A DNA stretch of 64,000 bases from Bacillus sp. 2B10 (GCA_003946805.1 RPSH01000006.1:62001-126000), one strand, 5' to 3'. Positions 26,314-38,155 are shown, counted from the first letter of the stretch. Numbers and translations: made by a program. The notes: generated by a model not told the origin, from the letters alone.

Positions 26314-26403
26314 ATGACCCTCGACCTCTGGCTGGCGGCCGTCGCCGCCTTCGGCCTGCTCGTCTATCTCGTGGCGGTCCTGATCCGCCCCGAACGCTTC
26401 TGA
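26314..26403 (+). CDS. kdpF: Potassium-transporting ATPase subunit KdpF
   Basis: The 29-residue product (begins MTLDLWLAAVAAFGLL, ends AVLIRPERF) is a single transmembrane helix of KdpF length with the typical RPERF tail. KdpF stabilises the KdpABC complex in the inner membrane. It lies 9 bp after the microprotein and 12 bp before kdpA, which has its own GGAGG site. Confidence 0.88.
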   Translation: MTLDLWLAAVAAFGLLVYLVAVLIRPERF

Positions 26404-26415
26404 ACGGAGGCACCC

Positions 26416-28119
26416 ATGACCCTTGCCGGATGGGCCCTGATACTGGGCTTCGTCGCGATCCTGATCGCGCTCACCAAACCCGTCGGCCTGTGGCTGTTCG
26501 CCTTGTACGAAGGCCGCCGCACGCCGCTCCACCTCGTGCTCGGCCCCGTCGAGCGCAGCTTCTACCGACTGTCGGGCATCGACCCGCAGGTCGAGCAGTC
26601 GTGGCGGCGCTACGCGCTGCACATGCTGCTGTTCAATGCGATGCTGATGGCCTTCACCTACGCCGTGTTGCGGCTGCAGGGCGTGCTGCCCGGCAATCCG
26701 CAGGGGCTGCCCGGCCTGTCGCCGCACCTCGCGTTCAACACCGCGATCAGCTTCACCGCCAATACCAACTGGCAGAGCTATGCCGGTGAATCGACGATGT
26801 CGAACCTCAGCCAGATGCTGGGGCTGACCATCCACAATTTCCTGTCGGCGGCGACCGGCATCGCGCTCGCCTTCGCGCTGTTCCGCGGCTTTGCCCGGCG
26901 ACAGGCGCAGACGATCGGCAATTTCTGGGCCGACATGACGCGGGTAACGCTGTACCTGCTACTGCCCCTCGCCATCGCCTACGCGCTGTTCCTGATCGCC
27001 AGCGGCGTGCCGCAGACGATGGCAGGCGTGGTCGACGTGACGACGCTGGAGGGGTCGAAGCAGTCGCTGCTGCTCGGCCCCGTCGCCAGCCAGGAAGCGG
27101 TCAAGATGCTCGGCACCAATGGTGGTGGCTTCTTCAATGCCAATTCGGCGCACCCGTTCGAAAACCCGACCGCGCTGACCAATCTGGTCCAGATGCTGTC
27201 GATCTTCCTGATCGGCTTCGGCCTGACCTGGACCTTCGGCAAGGCGGTGGGCAATCCGCGTCAGGGCTGGGCGATCCTCGCGGCGATGACGTTCCTGTTC
27301 CTCGCCGGCGTCACCGTCACCTACTGGCAGGAGGCGGCCGGCAATCCGGTACTGCACGCGCTGGGCACCGCCGGCGGAAATATGGAGGGCAAGGAGGTCC
27401 GCTTCGGCGTCGCCGCCTCCGCGCTGTTCTCGGTCGTCACCACCGCCGCCTCGTGCGGCGCGGTCAACGCGATGCACGACAGCTTCACCTCGCTCGGCGG
27501 CATGATCCCGCTGTTCAACATGCAGCTGGGCGAGGTCGTGATCGGCGGCGTGGGCGCGGGCATCTACGGCTTCCTGCTGTTCGCGATCCTTACGGTGTTC
27601 GTCGCAGGGCTGATGGTCGGCCGCACGCCCGAATATGTCGGCAAGAAGATCGAAGCGCGGGAGGTCAAGCTCGCCGTCCTCGCCATCGCCGTCCTGCCGC
27701 TGATGATCCTCGGCTTCACGTCGCTGTCGTCGGTGCTCGAACAGGGGCTGGCGGGGCCGCTGAACAAGGGGCCGCACGGCTTTTCCGAGATCCTCTACGC
27801 CTTCACCAGCGCGGTCGCGAACAACGGATCGGCCTTTGCCGGCCTGACCGCCAACACGCCTTATTACAACGGCCTGATGGGCGTCGCGATGTGGATCGGC
27901 CGGTTCTTCATCATCGTGCCGATGCTGGCGATCGCCGGCAGCCTGGCGGCCAAGCGCTACACGCCGGAAAGCGCAGGCTCGTTCCCGACGACCGGCGCGC
28001 TGTGGGTGGGACTGCTGGTCGGCATCATCCTGATCGTCGGCGGCCTCACCTTCCTGCCGAGCCTCGCGCTCGGTCCCATCGCCGATCATCTCGCGATGAT
28101 CCGCGGCCAATCGTTCTGA
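26416..28119 (+). CDS. kdpA: Potassium-transporting ATPase channel-like subunit KdpA
   Basis: KdpA is the K+-binding, channel-like subunit of the high-affinity KdpFABC pump in the inner membrane. The 567-residue product has the expected length and about ten transmembrane helices, with selectivity-filter-like loops such as [12 protein letters not shown] and [22 protein letters not shown] 26416 is preceded by GGAGG. The gene stands in the standard order kdpF-A-B-C-D-E. Confidence 0.97.
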   Translation: MTLAGWALILGFVAILIALTKPVGLWLFALYEGRRTPLHLVLGPVERSFYRLSGIDPQVEQSWRRYALHMLLFNAMLMAFTYAVLRLQGVLPGNPQGLPGLSPHLAFNTAISFTANTNWQSYAGESTMSNLSQMLGLTIHNFLSAATGIALAFALFRGFARRQAQTIGNFWADMTRVTLYLLLPLAIAYALFLIASGVPQTMAGVVDVTTLEGSKQSLLLGPVASQEAVKMLGTNGGGFFNANSAHPFENPTALTNLVQMLSIFLIGFGLTWTFGKAVGNPRQGWAILAAMTFLFLAGVTVTYWQEAAGNPVLHALGTAGGNMEGKEVRFGVAASALFSVVTTAASCGAVNAMHDSFTSLGGMIPLFNMQLGEVVIGGVGAGIYGFLLFAILTVFVAGLMVGRTPEYVGKKIEAREVKLAVLAIAVLPLMILGFTSLSSVLEQGLAGPLNKGPHGFSEILYAFTSAVANNGSAFAGLTANTPYYNGLMGVAMWIGRFFIIVPMLAIAGSLAAKRYTPESAGSFPTTGALWVGLLVGIILIVGGLTFLPSLALGPIADHLAMIRGQSF

Positions 28120-28132
28120 CAAGGGGGCCATC

Positions 28133-30166
<2,034 letters not shown>

Positions 30167-30177
30167 GGAACATCATC

Positions 30178-30747
30178 ATGGGCAAAGACCTCTCGTCCGC
30201 GCTGCGTCCCGTCATCGTGATGACGATCCTGTTCACAGCCTTGCTCGGCATCGGCTATCCGCTGGCGATGACCGGGCTCGGCCAGCTGTTGTTCCCCGCA
30301 CAGGCCAATGGCAGCCTCGTCCGCGGCTCCGATGGCGCGGTGATCGGGTCGGGCGTCGTCGGACAGGCCTTCGTCACCGACCGCTATTTCCAGACGCGTC
30401 CGTCCGCCGCCGGCAAGGGCTATGACGGCCTCGCCTCGTCGGGCTCCAACCTCGGCCCGACCAGCAGGGCGCTGGTCGACCGGGTGACGGGCGACGTCGA
30501 GCGGGCGCGTGCGCAAGGCGTCACCGGTCCGCTCCCCGCCGATCTGGTGACCGCCAGCGGATCGGGGCTCGACCCCGATCTGTCGCCTGCTTCGGCACAG
30601 GCACAGGTCGCCCGCATCGCCCGCGTCCGCGGCATCCCATCCGGGCGCGTGCGGACGCTGGTCGTTGAGCACACCGAAACCTCGCTGTTCGGCGATCCGC
30701 ACGTCAACGTGCTGGCGCTCAACCGCGCGCTAGACGCGCTGCGCTGA
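30178..30747 (+). CDS. kdpC: Potassium-transporting ATPase subunit KdpC
   Basis: KdpC is the periplasmically exposed accessory subunit that raises ATP affinity of the complex. The 189-residue protein has one N-terminal transmembrane helix (ILFTALLGIGYPLAMTGL) and the conserved GSNLGPTS and DLSPASAQAQVARIA motifs. ATG 30178 follows AAGGAAC by a proper distance, 11 bp after kdpB. A longer frame from 29662 overlaps kdpB and is rejected. Confidence 0.96.
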   Translation: MGKDLSSALRPVIVMTILFTALLGIGYPLAMTGLGQLLFPAQANGSLVRGSDGAVIGSGVVGQAFVTDRYFQTRPSAAGKGYDGLASSGSNLGPTSRALVDRVTGDVERARAQGVTGPLPADLVTASGSGLDPDLSPASAQAQVARIARVRGIPSGRVRTLVVEHTETSLFGDPHVNVLALNRALDALR

Positions 30748-30751
30748 ACCG

Positions 30752-33418
30752 ATGCAGCCACGCCGTCCCGATCCCGAAGCGCTGTTGCGCGCGGCGGCGC
30801 AGGAAGGACGGGGGCGGCTGAAGATCTTCCTCGGTGCCGCGCCGGGGGTCGGCAAGACCTGTGAAATGCTGTCGGAGGGCATGGCCCGCCGCCGCGACGG
30901 GGTCGACGTCGTCATCGGCGTGGTCGAAACGCACGGCCGCACCGAGACCGAGGCGCTGACCCGTGGCCACGAAATCGTGCCGCGCCGCGAGGTCGCGTAC
31001 GAAGGCCGGACCCTGCGGGAGATGGACCTCGACGCGATCCTCGCCCGCGCGCCGCGGCTGGTGCTGGTCGACGAGCTCGCCCACACCAATGCGCCGGGCA
31101 GCCGCCATCCGAAGCGGCATCAGGATGTCGCCGAGCTGCTCGCCGCCGGGATCGACGTCTATTCGACGGTCAATATCCAGCACGTCGAGAGCCTGAACGA
31201 CGTCGTCGCCAGCTTCACCCGCGTCCGGGTCCGCGAAACCGTCCCCGACAGCGTGTTCGAAACGGCGGAGATCGAGGTCGTCGACATCCCGCCCGACGAA
31301 CTGATCGAGCGGTTGAAGGCGGGCAAGGTCTATCTCCCGCAGGAAGCGACCCGTGCGCTCGGCCATTTCTTCTCCAAATCCAACCTGTCGGCGCTGCGCG
31401 AACTGGCGCTGCGGCGCGCGGCGCAGGCGGTCGATGCACGGATGCTCGACGACGTCCGCGCGCTGGGCCTGGGCGGGACATGGGCGGGCGGCGACCGCAT
31501 CGTCGTGGCGATCAACGAACTGCCCGGCTGCGACGCGCTGGTCCGTGCCGCCAAGCGGGTCGCCGACGGCCTGCGGGGCCCGTGGACCGCGCTGTTCGTC
31601 GACACCCCGCGCACCGCCCAGTTCACCGACGAAGACCATGCCCGTCTCGCCGCGACCATGACGCTGGCCGCACAGCTGGGCGCCGCCGTCGCCACCGTCC
31701 CCGCCCCCAATGCCGTGGAGGGTATCCAGTCGTTCCTGACCGACGCCCGCGCCACGCAGCTGGTGATCGGCAAGTCGCACCGCTCGCGCTGGTTCGAACT
31801 GCGCCACGGGTCGGTAGTCGATCGGCTGATCCGCGACACACCCGGCGTCACGGTCCACGTCCTGCCGATGCCCGCCGCGTCCGATGCCGGCCGCGTGGCC
31901 GGTCGTCGCCATCGCCAGCCGGGCACGCCGGTCGGATATGCGGTGACGACCTTCCTCGTCGCCGCGATCACCGGCATCGCCACCGCGCTGTTCCACATCC
32001 TCGACCTCGGCAACGTCGCGCTGCTGTACCTGTTGCCGGTGATGGTCGCCGCCAGCCTGTACGGGCTGCGCACCGGCCTCTACGCCGGCCTCGTCTCCAG
32101 CCTCGCCTACAACTTCTTCTTCCTGCCGCCGGTCGGCACGTTCAGCGTGAACAATCCTGAGAATATCCTCTCGGTCTTCGTGCTGCTCGGCATCGCCTTC
32201 GCCACCAGCCAGCTGACCGGCCGCGTCCGGGCACAGGCCGACCTTGCGACCGCCGGCGCGCGGACCAACGCCACGCTCGCCGGGTTCGTGCGCCAGATCG
32301 CCGCCGTCAACGACCGCGACGTGGCGGCACAGATGATCTGCGACGATCTGCGCCGGCTGTTGCAGGTGCAGGTCGTGCTGCTGTCCGCCGCGCCCGGCGG
32401 GTCGCTCGACGTGCTCGCCGCCAGCGACCCCGGCTACCGGCTCGACACGATGGACCTCGCCGCGGCCCGGTGGGCGTTCGACACCGGATCGCCCGCCGGC
32501 AAGGGATCGGGCACGCTCGCCGCGTCCGAATGGCTGTTCCAGCCGCTCAAGGTGGGCGACCGGGTGTTGGGCGTCCTCGGCGTCGCGAACGAAGCGGGCG
32601 GCGATCCGGTGCGGGCCGACCGCCTGCCGCTGCTCAGCAGCCTGGTCGATCAGTCGGCGCTGGTGCTCGAACGGCTGCGCTTGCAGGCGGAGATGCGCGA
32701 CGTCGATGTCGTGCGCACCCGCGACCGGCTGCGCGCGGCGCTGCTGTCCTCGGTCAGCCACGACCTGCGCACCCCGCTGACCGCTGTCATCGCCGCCGCC
32801 GCACAGCTGCGCGACGGCGCCACCCCCGAACTGATCGGCACGATCGAGAGCGAGGCGGCACGCCTCAACCGCTTCGTCGCCAACCTGCTCGACATGGCGC
32901 GGGTCGAGGCCGGCGCACTGAAGCTGAACGTCGAGGCGACCGACCTCGGCGACGCGGTCGCCGGTGCTGCCCATGATGCCCGGCGCGCGCTGGAGGGGCA
33001 CGACGTGCGCCTCGACGTGCCGCCCGACCTGCCGCTGGTGCGCGTCGATCCGCAGCTGCTGCACCATTGCCTCCTCAACCTGCTCGACAATGCCGGCCGC
33101 TATGGCGATCCGGGGACCGGGATCGTGGTGGAGGGGCGCAACCGCTTCGGCGAACTGCGCCTCGCCGTCCTCGACCATGGCCCCGGCCTGCCGCCGGGAC
33201 GCGAGGGCGAAGTGTTCGAAACCTTCCGCCGGCTCGAAGGGTCGGATCGCGTCGCCGGCGGCACCGGCCTCGGCCTCGCCATCGTCAAGGCCTTTGCCGA
33301 AGCCATGGGGCTGGACGTAGAGGCCGGCAACCGCGCAGATACCAGCGGTGCCGCCTTCACCCTGATCTTCCCCGCCGCGCTGATCGTCCGCGATCCCCTG
33401 CCCGAAAGCCTCGCCTGA
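30752..33418 (+). CDS. kdpD: Sensor histidine kinase KdpD
   Basis: KdpD senses K+ limitation and phosphorylates KdpE. Domains in the 888-residue product are an N-terminal KdpD domain with a Walker A-like site (FLGAAPGVGKTCEM) and DELAHTNAPGS, a universal-stress-like domain (about residues 250-370), four closely spaced transmembrane helices (about 395-500), a GAF-like region, the phosphoacceptor helix SSVSHDLRTPLT and an ATPase domain with GGTGLGLAIVKAFAE. It starts 4 bp after kdpC and ends 1 bp before kdpE. Confidence 0.96.
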   Translation: MQPRRPDPEALLRAAAQEGRGRLKIFLGAAPGVGKTCEMLSEGMARRRDGVDVVIGVVETHGRTETEALTRGHEIVPRREVAYEGRTLREMDLDAILARAPRLVLVDELAHTNAPGSRHPKRHQDVAELLAAGIDVYSTVNIQHVESLNDVVASFTRVRVRETVPDSVFETAEIEVVDIPPDELIERLKAGKVYLPQEATRALGHFFSKSNLSALRELALRRAAQAVDARMLDDVRALGLGGTWAGGDRIVVAINELPGCDALVRAAKRVADGLRGPWTALFVDTPRTAQFTDEDHARLAATMTLAAQLGAAVATVPAPNAVEGIQSFLTDARATQLVIGKSHRSRWFELRHGSVVDRLIRDTPGVTVHVLPMPAASDAGRVAGRRHRQPGTPVGYAVTTFLVAAITGIATALFHILDLGNVALLYLLPVMVAASLYGLRTGLYAGLVSSLAYNFFFLPPVGTFSVNNPENILSVFVLLGIAFATSQLTGRVRAQADLATAGARTNATLAGFVRQIAAVNDRDVAAQMICDDLRRLLQVQVVLLSAAPGGSLDVLAASDPGYRLDTMDLAAARWAFDTGSPAGKGSGTLAASEWLFQPLKVGDRVLGVLGVANEAGGDPVRADRLPLLSSLVDQSALVLERLRLQAEMRDVDVVRTRDRLRAALLSSVSHDLRTPLTAVIAAAAQLRDGATPELIGTIESEAARLNRFVANLLDMARVEAGALKLNVEATDLGDAVAGAAHDARRALEGHDVRLDVPPDLPLVRVDPQLLHHCLLNLLDNAGRYGDPGTGIVVEGRNRFGELRLAVLDHGPGLPPGREGEVFETFRRLEGSDRVAGGTGLGLAIVKAFAEAMGLDVEAGNRADTSGAAFTLIFPAALIVRDPLPESLA

Positions 33419-33419
33419 C

Positions 33420-34106
33420 ATGCCCGCCCGGATTCTCGTCGTCGACGACGACGCCGCCATTCGCCGCCTGCTGCGCAACACGCTGGTACGCGCGGGCCAT
33501 GACGTGATCGAGGCGGGCGATGGCAGGACCGCGCTGCGCCACGCGGCGGCCGGGCATCCCGATGCGGTACTACTCGACCTAGGCCTGCCCGACCGTGACG
33601 GGCTCGGCCTGATCCCCTTGCTTCGCGCGGCGGGCGAAGCGGTGATCCTCGTCGTCTCCGCCCGCGACGCGGTGGAGGAAAAGGTGACCGCGCTCGACCT
33701 CGGCGCCGACGATTTCGTGACCAAGCCGTTCGACACCGACGAACTGCTCGCGCGGCTGCGCGTGGCGTTGCGCCACCGCGAACGCTCCGGGGCACCGCCG
33801 CACATCGTCCGCCGCGGCGACCTGACCATCGACTTCGACACCCGTACCGTGCGCCGCGGCGACACCGACCTGCATCTGACCCGCAAGGAATATGACGTGC
33901 TGGGCCTGCTCGCCCGCCATATTGGTCGCGTCGTCACCCATGATCGCATCCTCACCACCTGCTGGAGCGGCGGCGAGGACCCGCGCATCGAATATCTGCG
34001 CATCATCATCCGCAACCTTCGCCAGAAGCTGGAGCCGCCGGGCGCGATCGGCAGCGTGATCGCCAACGAACTCGGCGTCGGCTACCGCCTGCGCGCCGAC
34101 GGATAG
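33420..34106 (+). CDS. kdpE: Response regulator KdpE
   Basis: KdpE activates kdp transcription when phosphorylated. The 228-residue product has a receiver domain (ILVVDDDAAIRRLLR, phosphoacceptor in LLDLGLPDRDG, conserved lysine in FVTKPF) and an OmpR-type winged-helix DNA-binding domain (LTRKEYDVLGLLARH to ELGVGYRL). It is separated from kdpD by one base. As last gene of the run, it implies that kdpDE are co-transcribed with the structural genes. Confidence 0.96.
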   Translation: MPARILVVDDDAAIRRLLRNTLVRAGHDVIEAGDGRTALRHAAAGHPDAVLLDLGLPDRDGLGLIPLLRAAGEAVILVVSARDAVEEKVTALDLGADDFVTKPFDTDELLARLRVALRHRERSGAPPHIVRRGDLTIDFDTRTVRRGDTDLHLTRKEYDVLGLLARHIGRVVTHDRILTTCWSGGEDPRIEYLRIIIRNLRQKLEPPGAIGSVIANELGVGYRLRADG

Positions 34107-34145
34107 CTGCGCGACCGGTATCGACAAACGCCGGGGACGCTGCGA

Positions 34146-34160
34146 TTGTGAACGTTCATC
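34146..34160 (+). promoter_or_regulatory. TGAACGTTCA operator upstream of the GH3 gene
   Basis: A perfect 10-bp palindrome TGAACGTTCA (34149-34158) lies 19 bp before the chosen start codon. It shares GTGAACGTTC with the site at 16236-16245 before the TonB receptor, pointing to one LacI-family regulator for both genes. It overlaps a possible GTG start at 34148, which is another reason to reject that start. Confidence 0.6.
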
Positions 34161-34177
34161 CGTTCAGAAAGTCCCCG

Positions 34178-36472
34178 ATGCACGTCCTTCGTCGTCCCGC
34201 GCTGCTGCTCGGCACCGCCCTGCTCGCCATTGCCGCCCCCGCCCTCGCCCAGACGACCAACAACGCGCCCAAAGCTGCCGCCGGACCCACCGACGGCCCG
34301 CAGCAGCGCCCGTGGATGAACCCGGCGCTGGACTCGTCCGCGCGAACCGAGCTGGTGCTCAGGGAGATGACGCTCGACGAGAAGCTGCAGCTGACCTTCG
34401 GCTATTTCTCGACCACGGCCGAATGGCAGCGCAGCCCGATCAAGAACTGGCAGATGCCCAGGGACGGCCTGCCCGATTCCGCCGGCATCGTCCCCGGCAT
34501 CCCGCGCCTTGGCATCCCCAGCCAGTGGCAGACCGATGCCGGTATCGGCGTCGCTACCCAGCGCAGCGCCACGCCGCGGCTGCGCACCTCGCTTCCGTCG
34601 GGCATCGCCACCGCCGCGACGTGGAACCCCGACCTTGCCGAAGCGGGCGGCGCGATGATCGGGAACGAGGCGTATCTGTCGGGCTTCAACGTCCAGCTCG
34701 CCGGCGGCATGAACCTGATGCGCGAACCGCGCAACGGGCGGAACTTCGAATATGGCGGAGAGGACCCGCTGCTCGCCGGCATAATCACCGGTCGCGAGAT
34801 CAAGGGCATCCAGTCGCAGAACGTCGTGTCGACGATGAAGCACTTCGCTTTCAACGGGCAGGAGACGAACCGCTTCAACATCGACCACCGCATCGGCGAA
34901 CAGGCCGCGCGCCAGTCGGACCTGCTGGCGTTCGAGATCGCGCTGGAAACCGGCAATCCGGGATCGGTGATGTGCGCCTATAACCGCGTCAACGGCTTCT
35001 ACGCGTGCGAGAATGACTGGCTGCTCAACCAGACGCTGAAGCAGGACTGGGGCTACAAGGGGTTCGTCATGTCGGACTGGGGCGCGACCCATTCGACGAC
35101 GCAGGCCGCCAATTCCGGGCTCGACCAGCAATCGGGCTGGGCATTCGATCGCTCGCCCTATTTCGCCGACGCGCTGCGCGAGGCGGTGAACAACGGCTAT
35201 GTGTCGCAGGATCGCGCGACCGACATGGCCCGCCGTATCCTGTGGGCGATGTTCGACAACGGCCTGTTCGACAGGCCGGTGGCGGGCGACCGCGCGACGA
35301 CGATCGATTATGCCGCCCACGCCGCCGTCACCCGCGCGGATGCCGAAGAAGGCATCGTCCTGCTGAAGAACAGCGCCGGGCTCCTGCCGCTCGCCGGCAC
35401 CGCCAGATCGATCCTGCTGATCGGCGCACACGCCGATGTCGGCGTCCTGTCGGGTGGCGGGTCGAGCCAGGTCTATCCCCACGGCGGCCCGGTCAACGGC
35501 CTTGCCGTCCCCGACGAGTTTCCCGGCGGCTTTCCCGGCCCCAGGCTCTACCACCCGTCTTCACCGATGAAGGCGTTGCAGGCCCGCACCCGCGCGACGG
35601 TCACCTATCTCGATGGCAAGGACGCCAAGGCAGCGGCAGCGGCAGCGCGCAAGGCCGATGTCGTGATCGTGTTCGGCGAACAATGGACCGGCGAATCGAT
35701 CGATGCGCCGGACCTGAACCTGCCCGACAACCAGGACGCGCTGATCGACGCCGTCGCGCGCGCCAACAAGCGGACGGTGGTCGTGCTCGAAGCCGGCGGC
35801 CCGGTGCTGATGCCGTGGCTGGGCAAGGTCGGCGCGGTGCTGGCGGCATGGTATCCGGGCACCTCGGGCGGCGAGGCGATCGCCCGCGTGCTGACCGGTG
35901 AGGTCAATCCCTCGGGCCACCTCCCCGCGACCTTCCCCGCCGCGCTGTCGCAGTTGCCGCGTCCGGTGATCGAGGGCGATCCAAAGCTCGACCGCGATTC
36001 GCATCCGATGGGCAATTACGACATCGAAGGGGCGGCGGTCGGGTACAAATGGTTCGACCGCACCGGCGCCAGGCCGCTGTTCCCGTTCGGTCATGGCCTG
36101 TCCTATACCAGCTTCGCGCTGCACGGCCTGACCGCGACACCGGCCGGCAAGACCGTGCAGGCGCGCTTTACCATCACCAACACCGGCAAGGTCCGCGGCA
36201 AGGGGCTGGCACAGCTCTACGTCGCCGGTACCGGTTGGGAAGCGCCCAAGCGGCTAGGCGGTTTCTCGAAGGTCGATCTGGCACCGGGCGAGAGCCGGAC
36301 GATCAGCCTGACGATCGATCCCCGGTTGCTGGCGACGTTCGACAGCACGACCCGCGGCTGGAAGATCGCGGGCGGCGATTATCAACTGCTGCTGGCGCAT
36401 TCCGCGACCGATATCGCCCGGCGGGCGACCGTGCGTCTCGCCGCGACTACGCTCGACAAGCGCGGGCGCTGA
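34178..36472 (+). CDS. Periplasmic glycoside hydrolase family 3 beta-glucosidase
   Basis: The 764-residue enzyme has a signal peptide (MHVLRRPALLLGTALLA to PALAQ), a GH3 N-terminal domain, a GH3 C-terminal domain and a fibronectin III-like domain (about residues 660-750; SYTSFALHGLTATPAG). The catalytic nucleophile is the aspartate in GFVMSDWGATH, and substrate-binding KHFAFNGQET is present. It should release glucose or another sugar from oligosaccharides or glycosides in the periplasm. ATG 34178 is preferred over GTG 34148 because it opens on the signal peptide and leaves the operator in the untranslated leader. It follows kdpE by 71 bp but probably belongs functionally with the receptor cluster at 16-25 kb. 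Confidence 0.92.
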   Translation: MHVLRRPALLLGTALLAIAAPALAQTTNNAPKAAAGPTDGPQQRPWMNPALDSSARTELVLREMTLDEKLQLTFGYFSTTAEWQRSPIKNWQMPRDGLPDSAGIVPGIPRLGIPSQWQTDAGIGVATQRSATPRLRTSLPSGIATAATWNPDLAEAGGAMIGNEAYLSGFNVQLAGGMNLMREPRNGRNFEYGGEDPLLAGIITGREIKGIQSQNVVSTMKHFAFNGQETNRFNIDHRIGEQAARQSDLLAFEIALETGNPGSVMCAYNRVNGFYACENDWLLNQTLKQDWGYKGFVMSDWGATHSTTQAANSGLDQQSGWAFDRSPYFADALREAVNNGYVSQDRATDMARRILWAMFDNGLFDRPVAGDRATTIDYAAHAAVTRADAEEGIVLLKNSAGLLPLAGTARSILLIGAHADVGVLSGGGSSQVYPHGGPVNGLAVPDEFPGGFPGPRLYHPSSPMKALQARTRATVTYLDGKDAKAAAAAARKADVVIVFGEQWTGESIDAPDLNLPDNQDALIDAVARANKRTVVVLEAGGPVLMPWLGKVGAVLAAWYPGTSGGEAIARVLTGEVNPSGHLPATFPAALSQLPRPVIEGDPKLDRDSHPMGNYDIEGAAVGYKWFDRTGARPLFPFGHGLSYTSFALHGLTATPAGKTVQARFTITNTGKVRGKGLAQLYVAGTGWEAPKRLGGFSKVDLAPGESRTISLTIDPRLLATFDSTTRGWKIAGGDYQLLLAHSATDIARRATVRLAATTLDKRGR

Positions 36473-36525
36473 CCCACGGCCGGGTATCCCAAAAACTGGC
36501 ATCCTCGGCTCGTCCAACGCAAGCT

Positions 36526-36620
36526 CGTCACTCCCGCGACGGCGGGAGTCCATACACGCTGATGTCACGGCTCCGGTCGAAACGTCAGCGGCTATGGATT
36601 CCCGTCTTCGCAGGAATGAC
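36526..36620. repeat. Inverted pair of REP-like elements (BIME)
   Basis: Two near-identical 27-bp units face each other. The first (36526-36552) contains ACTCCCGC-GACG-GCGGGAGT; the second (36594-36620) reads ATGGATTCCCGTCTTCGC then AGGAATGAC and matches the reverse complement of the first at most positions. Each unit forms its own hairpin and the two can pair with each other. The element sits between convergent GH3 and rpmE, a typical extragenic position. No RAYT transposase is in the window. Confidence 0.8.
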
Positions 36621-36641
36621 CAGCATATTGCCGTAAACGAC

Positions 36642-36678
36642 AAAAGGGCCGCGGCAGCAAACGCCACCGCGGCCCTTT
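36642..36678 (-). terminator. Intrinsic terminator of rpmE
   Basis: On the minus strand AAAGGGCCGCGG pairs with CCGCGGCCCTTTT around a 12-nt loop, with a short T-rich 3' side. It lies 36 bp beyond the rpmE stop and could also act on readthrough from the convergent GH3 side. Confidence 0.8.
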
Positions 36679-36714
36679 CCGGAACGTTCGAAGCGGCGTT
36701 CTGCCGCTAGCGCG

Positions 36715-36945
36715 TTACTTCTTGCCGAGCGAGAGACCGCCGAAACGCTTGTTGAAGCGTGCGACCTGACCACCCGAATCCAGCATCTGGCCGCGGCCGC
36801 CGGTCCATGCCGGGTGCGCCAGCGGATCGATGTCCAGCGTCATCAGATCGCCTTCCTTGCCCCAAGTCGAGCGGGTTTCGAACACCGTGCCATCGGTCAT
36901 CTGGACCTTGATGGTGTGGTAGTCGGGGTGCGTCTCTTTCTTCAT
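36715..36945 (-). CDS. rpmE: 50S ribosomal protein L31
   Basis: The 76-residue product (starts [19 protein letters not shown]) is L31 of the large ribosomal subunit. It has no cysteine, so it is the zinc-free form. Conserved [10 protein letters not shown] and RFNKRFGGL are present. ATG 36945 is chosen over an upstream start at 36960 because family members begin MKK. A strong terminator follows. Confidence 0.95.
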   Translation of the reverse strand: MKKETHPDYHTIKVQMTDGTVFETRSTWGKEGDLMTLDIDPLAHPAWTGGRGQMLDSGGQVARFNKRFGGLSLGKK

Positions 36946-36992
36946 CGGTCTTCTCCACAAGCGGCTGGTTCCGACCAGCCCTGGAACAGGAA

Positions 36993-37016
36993 GGCGCGCC
37001 CGTACACGGACGCGCC
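36993..37016 (-). terminator. Candidate hairpin terminator after fabZ
   Basis: GGCGCG and CGCGCC with an inner CCG/CGG pair form a GC-rich hairpin in the 97 bp between fabZ and rpmE. The following minus-strand sequence has only a weak pyrimidine tract (CTTCCTGTTCC). It could be a terminator for the bamA-skp-fabZ transcript or a processing site. Confidence 0.4.
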
Positions 37017-37042
37017 CGGAAAGGCAATGTTGCCGCGACCGA

Positions 37043-37513
37043 TCAGCCCTTGGGCGGATCGGCGATCATCGCGGTGAACTCGCACTCGGCGGCAAGCTCG
37101 CCGTCGATCCGCGCTTTCCCCGCGAACTTGCAGACCCGCGCCCGCTTTTGCAGGAACTCCGCTTCCAGCGTCAGCAGCACGCCGGGTTCGACCGGCTTGC
37201 GGAACTTCACGCCGTCGATCGACATGAAATATACCAGCTTGCCCGACCCGGCGAGGCCCAGGCTCTCGACCGCGAGGATCCCGGCGGCCTGCGCCAGCGC
37301 CTCGACGATCAGCACGCCCGGCATGATCGGACGACCCGGGAAATGCCCCTGGAAGAAGCTCTCGTTGATCGTCACCGCCTTGATCGCGGTGATCGACCGG
37401 TCGGGAACGAGTTCCGCGACACGGTCGACCAGCAACATGGGATAGCGATGCGGGATCGACGCCATCACGCGCGTGATGTCGAGCGGTCCGATCGAAGTCG
37501 CTTCCCCGTCCAT
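37043..37513 (-). CDS. fabZ: 3-hydroxyacyl-[acyl-carrier-protein] dehydratase FabZ
   Basis: FabZ dehydrates 3-hydroxyacyl-ACP in fatty acid elongation in the cytoplasm. The 156-residue hot-dog-fold protein contains the active-site region [18 protein letters not shown] with its histidine and glutamate, and the N-terminal [10 protein letters not shown] motif. It lies 3 bp after skp. In LPS-making relatives lpxD separates these two genes and lpxA follows; both are absent here. Confidence 0.95.
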   Translation of the reverse strand: MDGEATSIGPLDITRVMASIPHRYPMLLVDRVAELVPDRSITAIKAVTINESFFQGHFPGRPIMPGVLIVEALAQAAGILAVESLGLAGSGKLVYFMSIDGVKFRKPVEPGVLLTLEAEFLQKRARVCKFAGKARIDGELAAECEFTAMIADPPKG

Positions 37514-37516
37514 GTG

Positions 37517-38155
37517 TCAGCGACCCGTCGGGGCCGGACGTGCGCCTGCGGCCGGGCGCGTACCGGCAGCGGCCGGTGCGGCTGCCGCCGGGGCAGCCTG
37601 TGCCGGGGCGGTCACGCTGACGCTCGGCAGCTGCGAGTTGAGCGAGGCCAGCACCGCGTCGGTGATCTCGGTCGCCGGCGCGTTGTAGAAGCTGCTGCCC
37701 TTGTCGACGGCCAGCGTCGCGCCGCGCTGCTGCGCGATCTGGCTGATGATCGGGCCGAGGCGGGTGCCGATCTGCTCGCGAACATAGGCGATGTTGCGCT
37801 GGACCTGCTGTTCCTGCTGGCCGATCTGCTGCTGCGCCTGCTGCTGGCGCTGTTCGAAGGTGCGGATGCGCGTCTGGAGCGCGGCGTCCGGCGTGCCCTT
37901 GGCGGCGGTGACGGCGGTCTGCAGCGACTGCGCTTCGGTCTGGAGCGGCTGGCCGAGCGAGGTCGCGAGCGACTGGAGCTGGGTGCGCTGTGCCTGCAAC
38001 TGCGTGGTCGCCGCCTTGCACGCGTTGCAGTCGCGGAAGATCCGCTCGGAATCGACGACGGCGATCTTGGCGTCGGGCAGCGCCTGCGCGAAGGCCGGCG
38101 CGGTCGGAAGGGCAAAGACGAATGCGGCAACAGCCGCCTTGGTGAAGCTACGCAT
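37517..38155 (-). CDS. skp: OmpH/Skp family periplasmic outer-membrane protein chaperone
   Basis: Skp holds unfolded outer-membrane proteins on their way to the BAM complex. The 212-residue product has a signal peptide (residues 1-24, ending APAFAQA), a Gln/Ala-rich coiled coil (about residues 45-125) and a C-terminal part with a Pro/Ala-rich tail (last 35 residues) longer than usual. Two cysteines lie close together in DCNACKA near the beginning of the mature protein. The ATG shares one base with the bamA stop (TGATG), so the two are translationally coupled. Confidence 0.88.
   Translation of the reverse strand: MRSFTKAAVAAFVFALPTAPAFAQALPDAKIAVVDSERIFRDCNACKAATTQLQAQRTQLQSLATSLGQPLQTEAQSLQTAVTAAKGTPDAALQTRIRTFEQRQQQAQQQIGQQEQQVQRNIAYVREQIGTRLGPIISQIAQQRGATLAVDKGSSFYNAPATEITDAVLASLNSQLPSVSVTAPAQAAPAAAAPAAAGTRPAAGARPAPTGR

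Noticed and set aside
34148..34177. GTG start for the GH3 gene
   Set aside because: It lies inside the operator palindrome, has no ribosome site and would bury the signal peptide behind ten residues.
36993..37016. Hairpin read as a leader attenuator of rpmE
   Set aside because: It lies 48 bp before rpmE without a T run or competing fold, so a weak fabZ terminator is the simpler reading.
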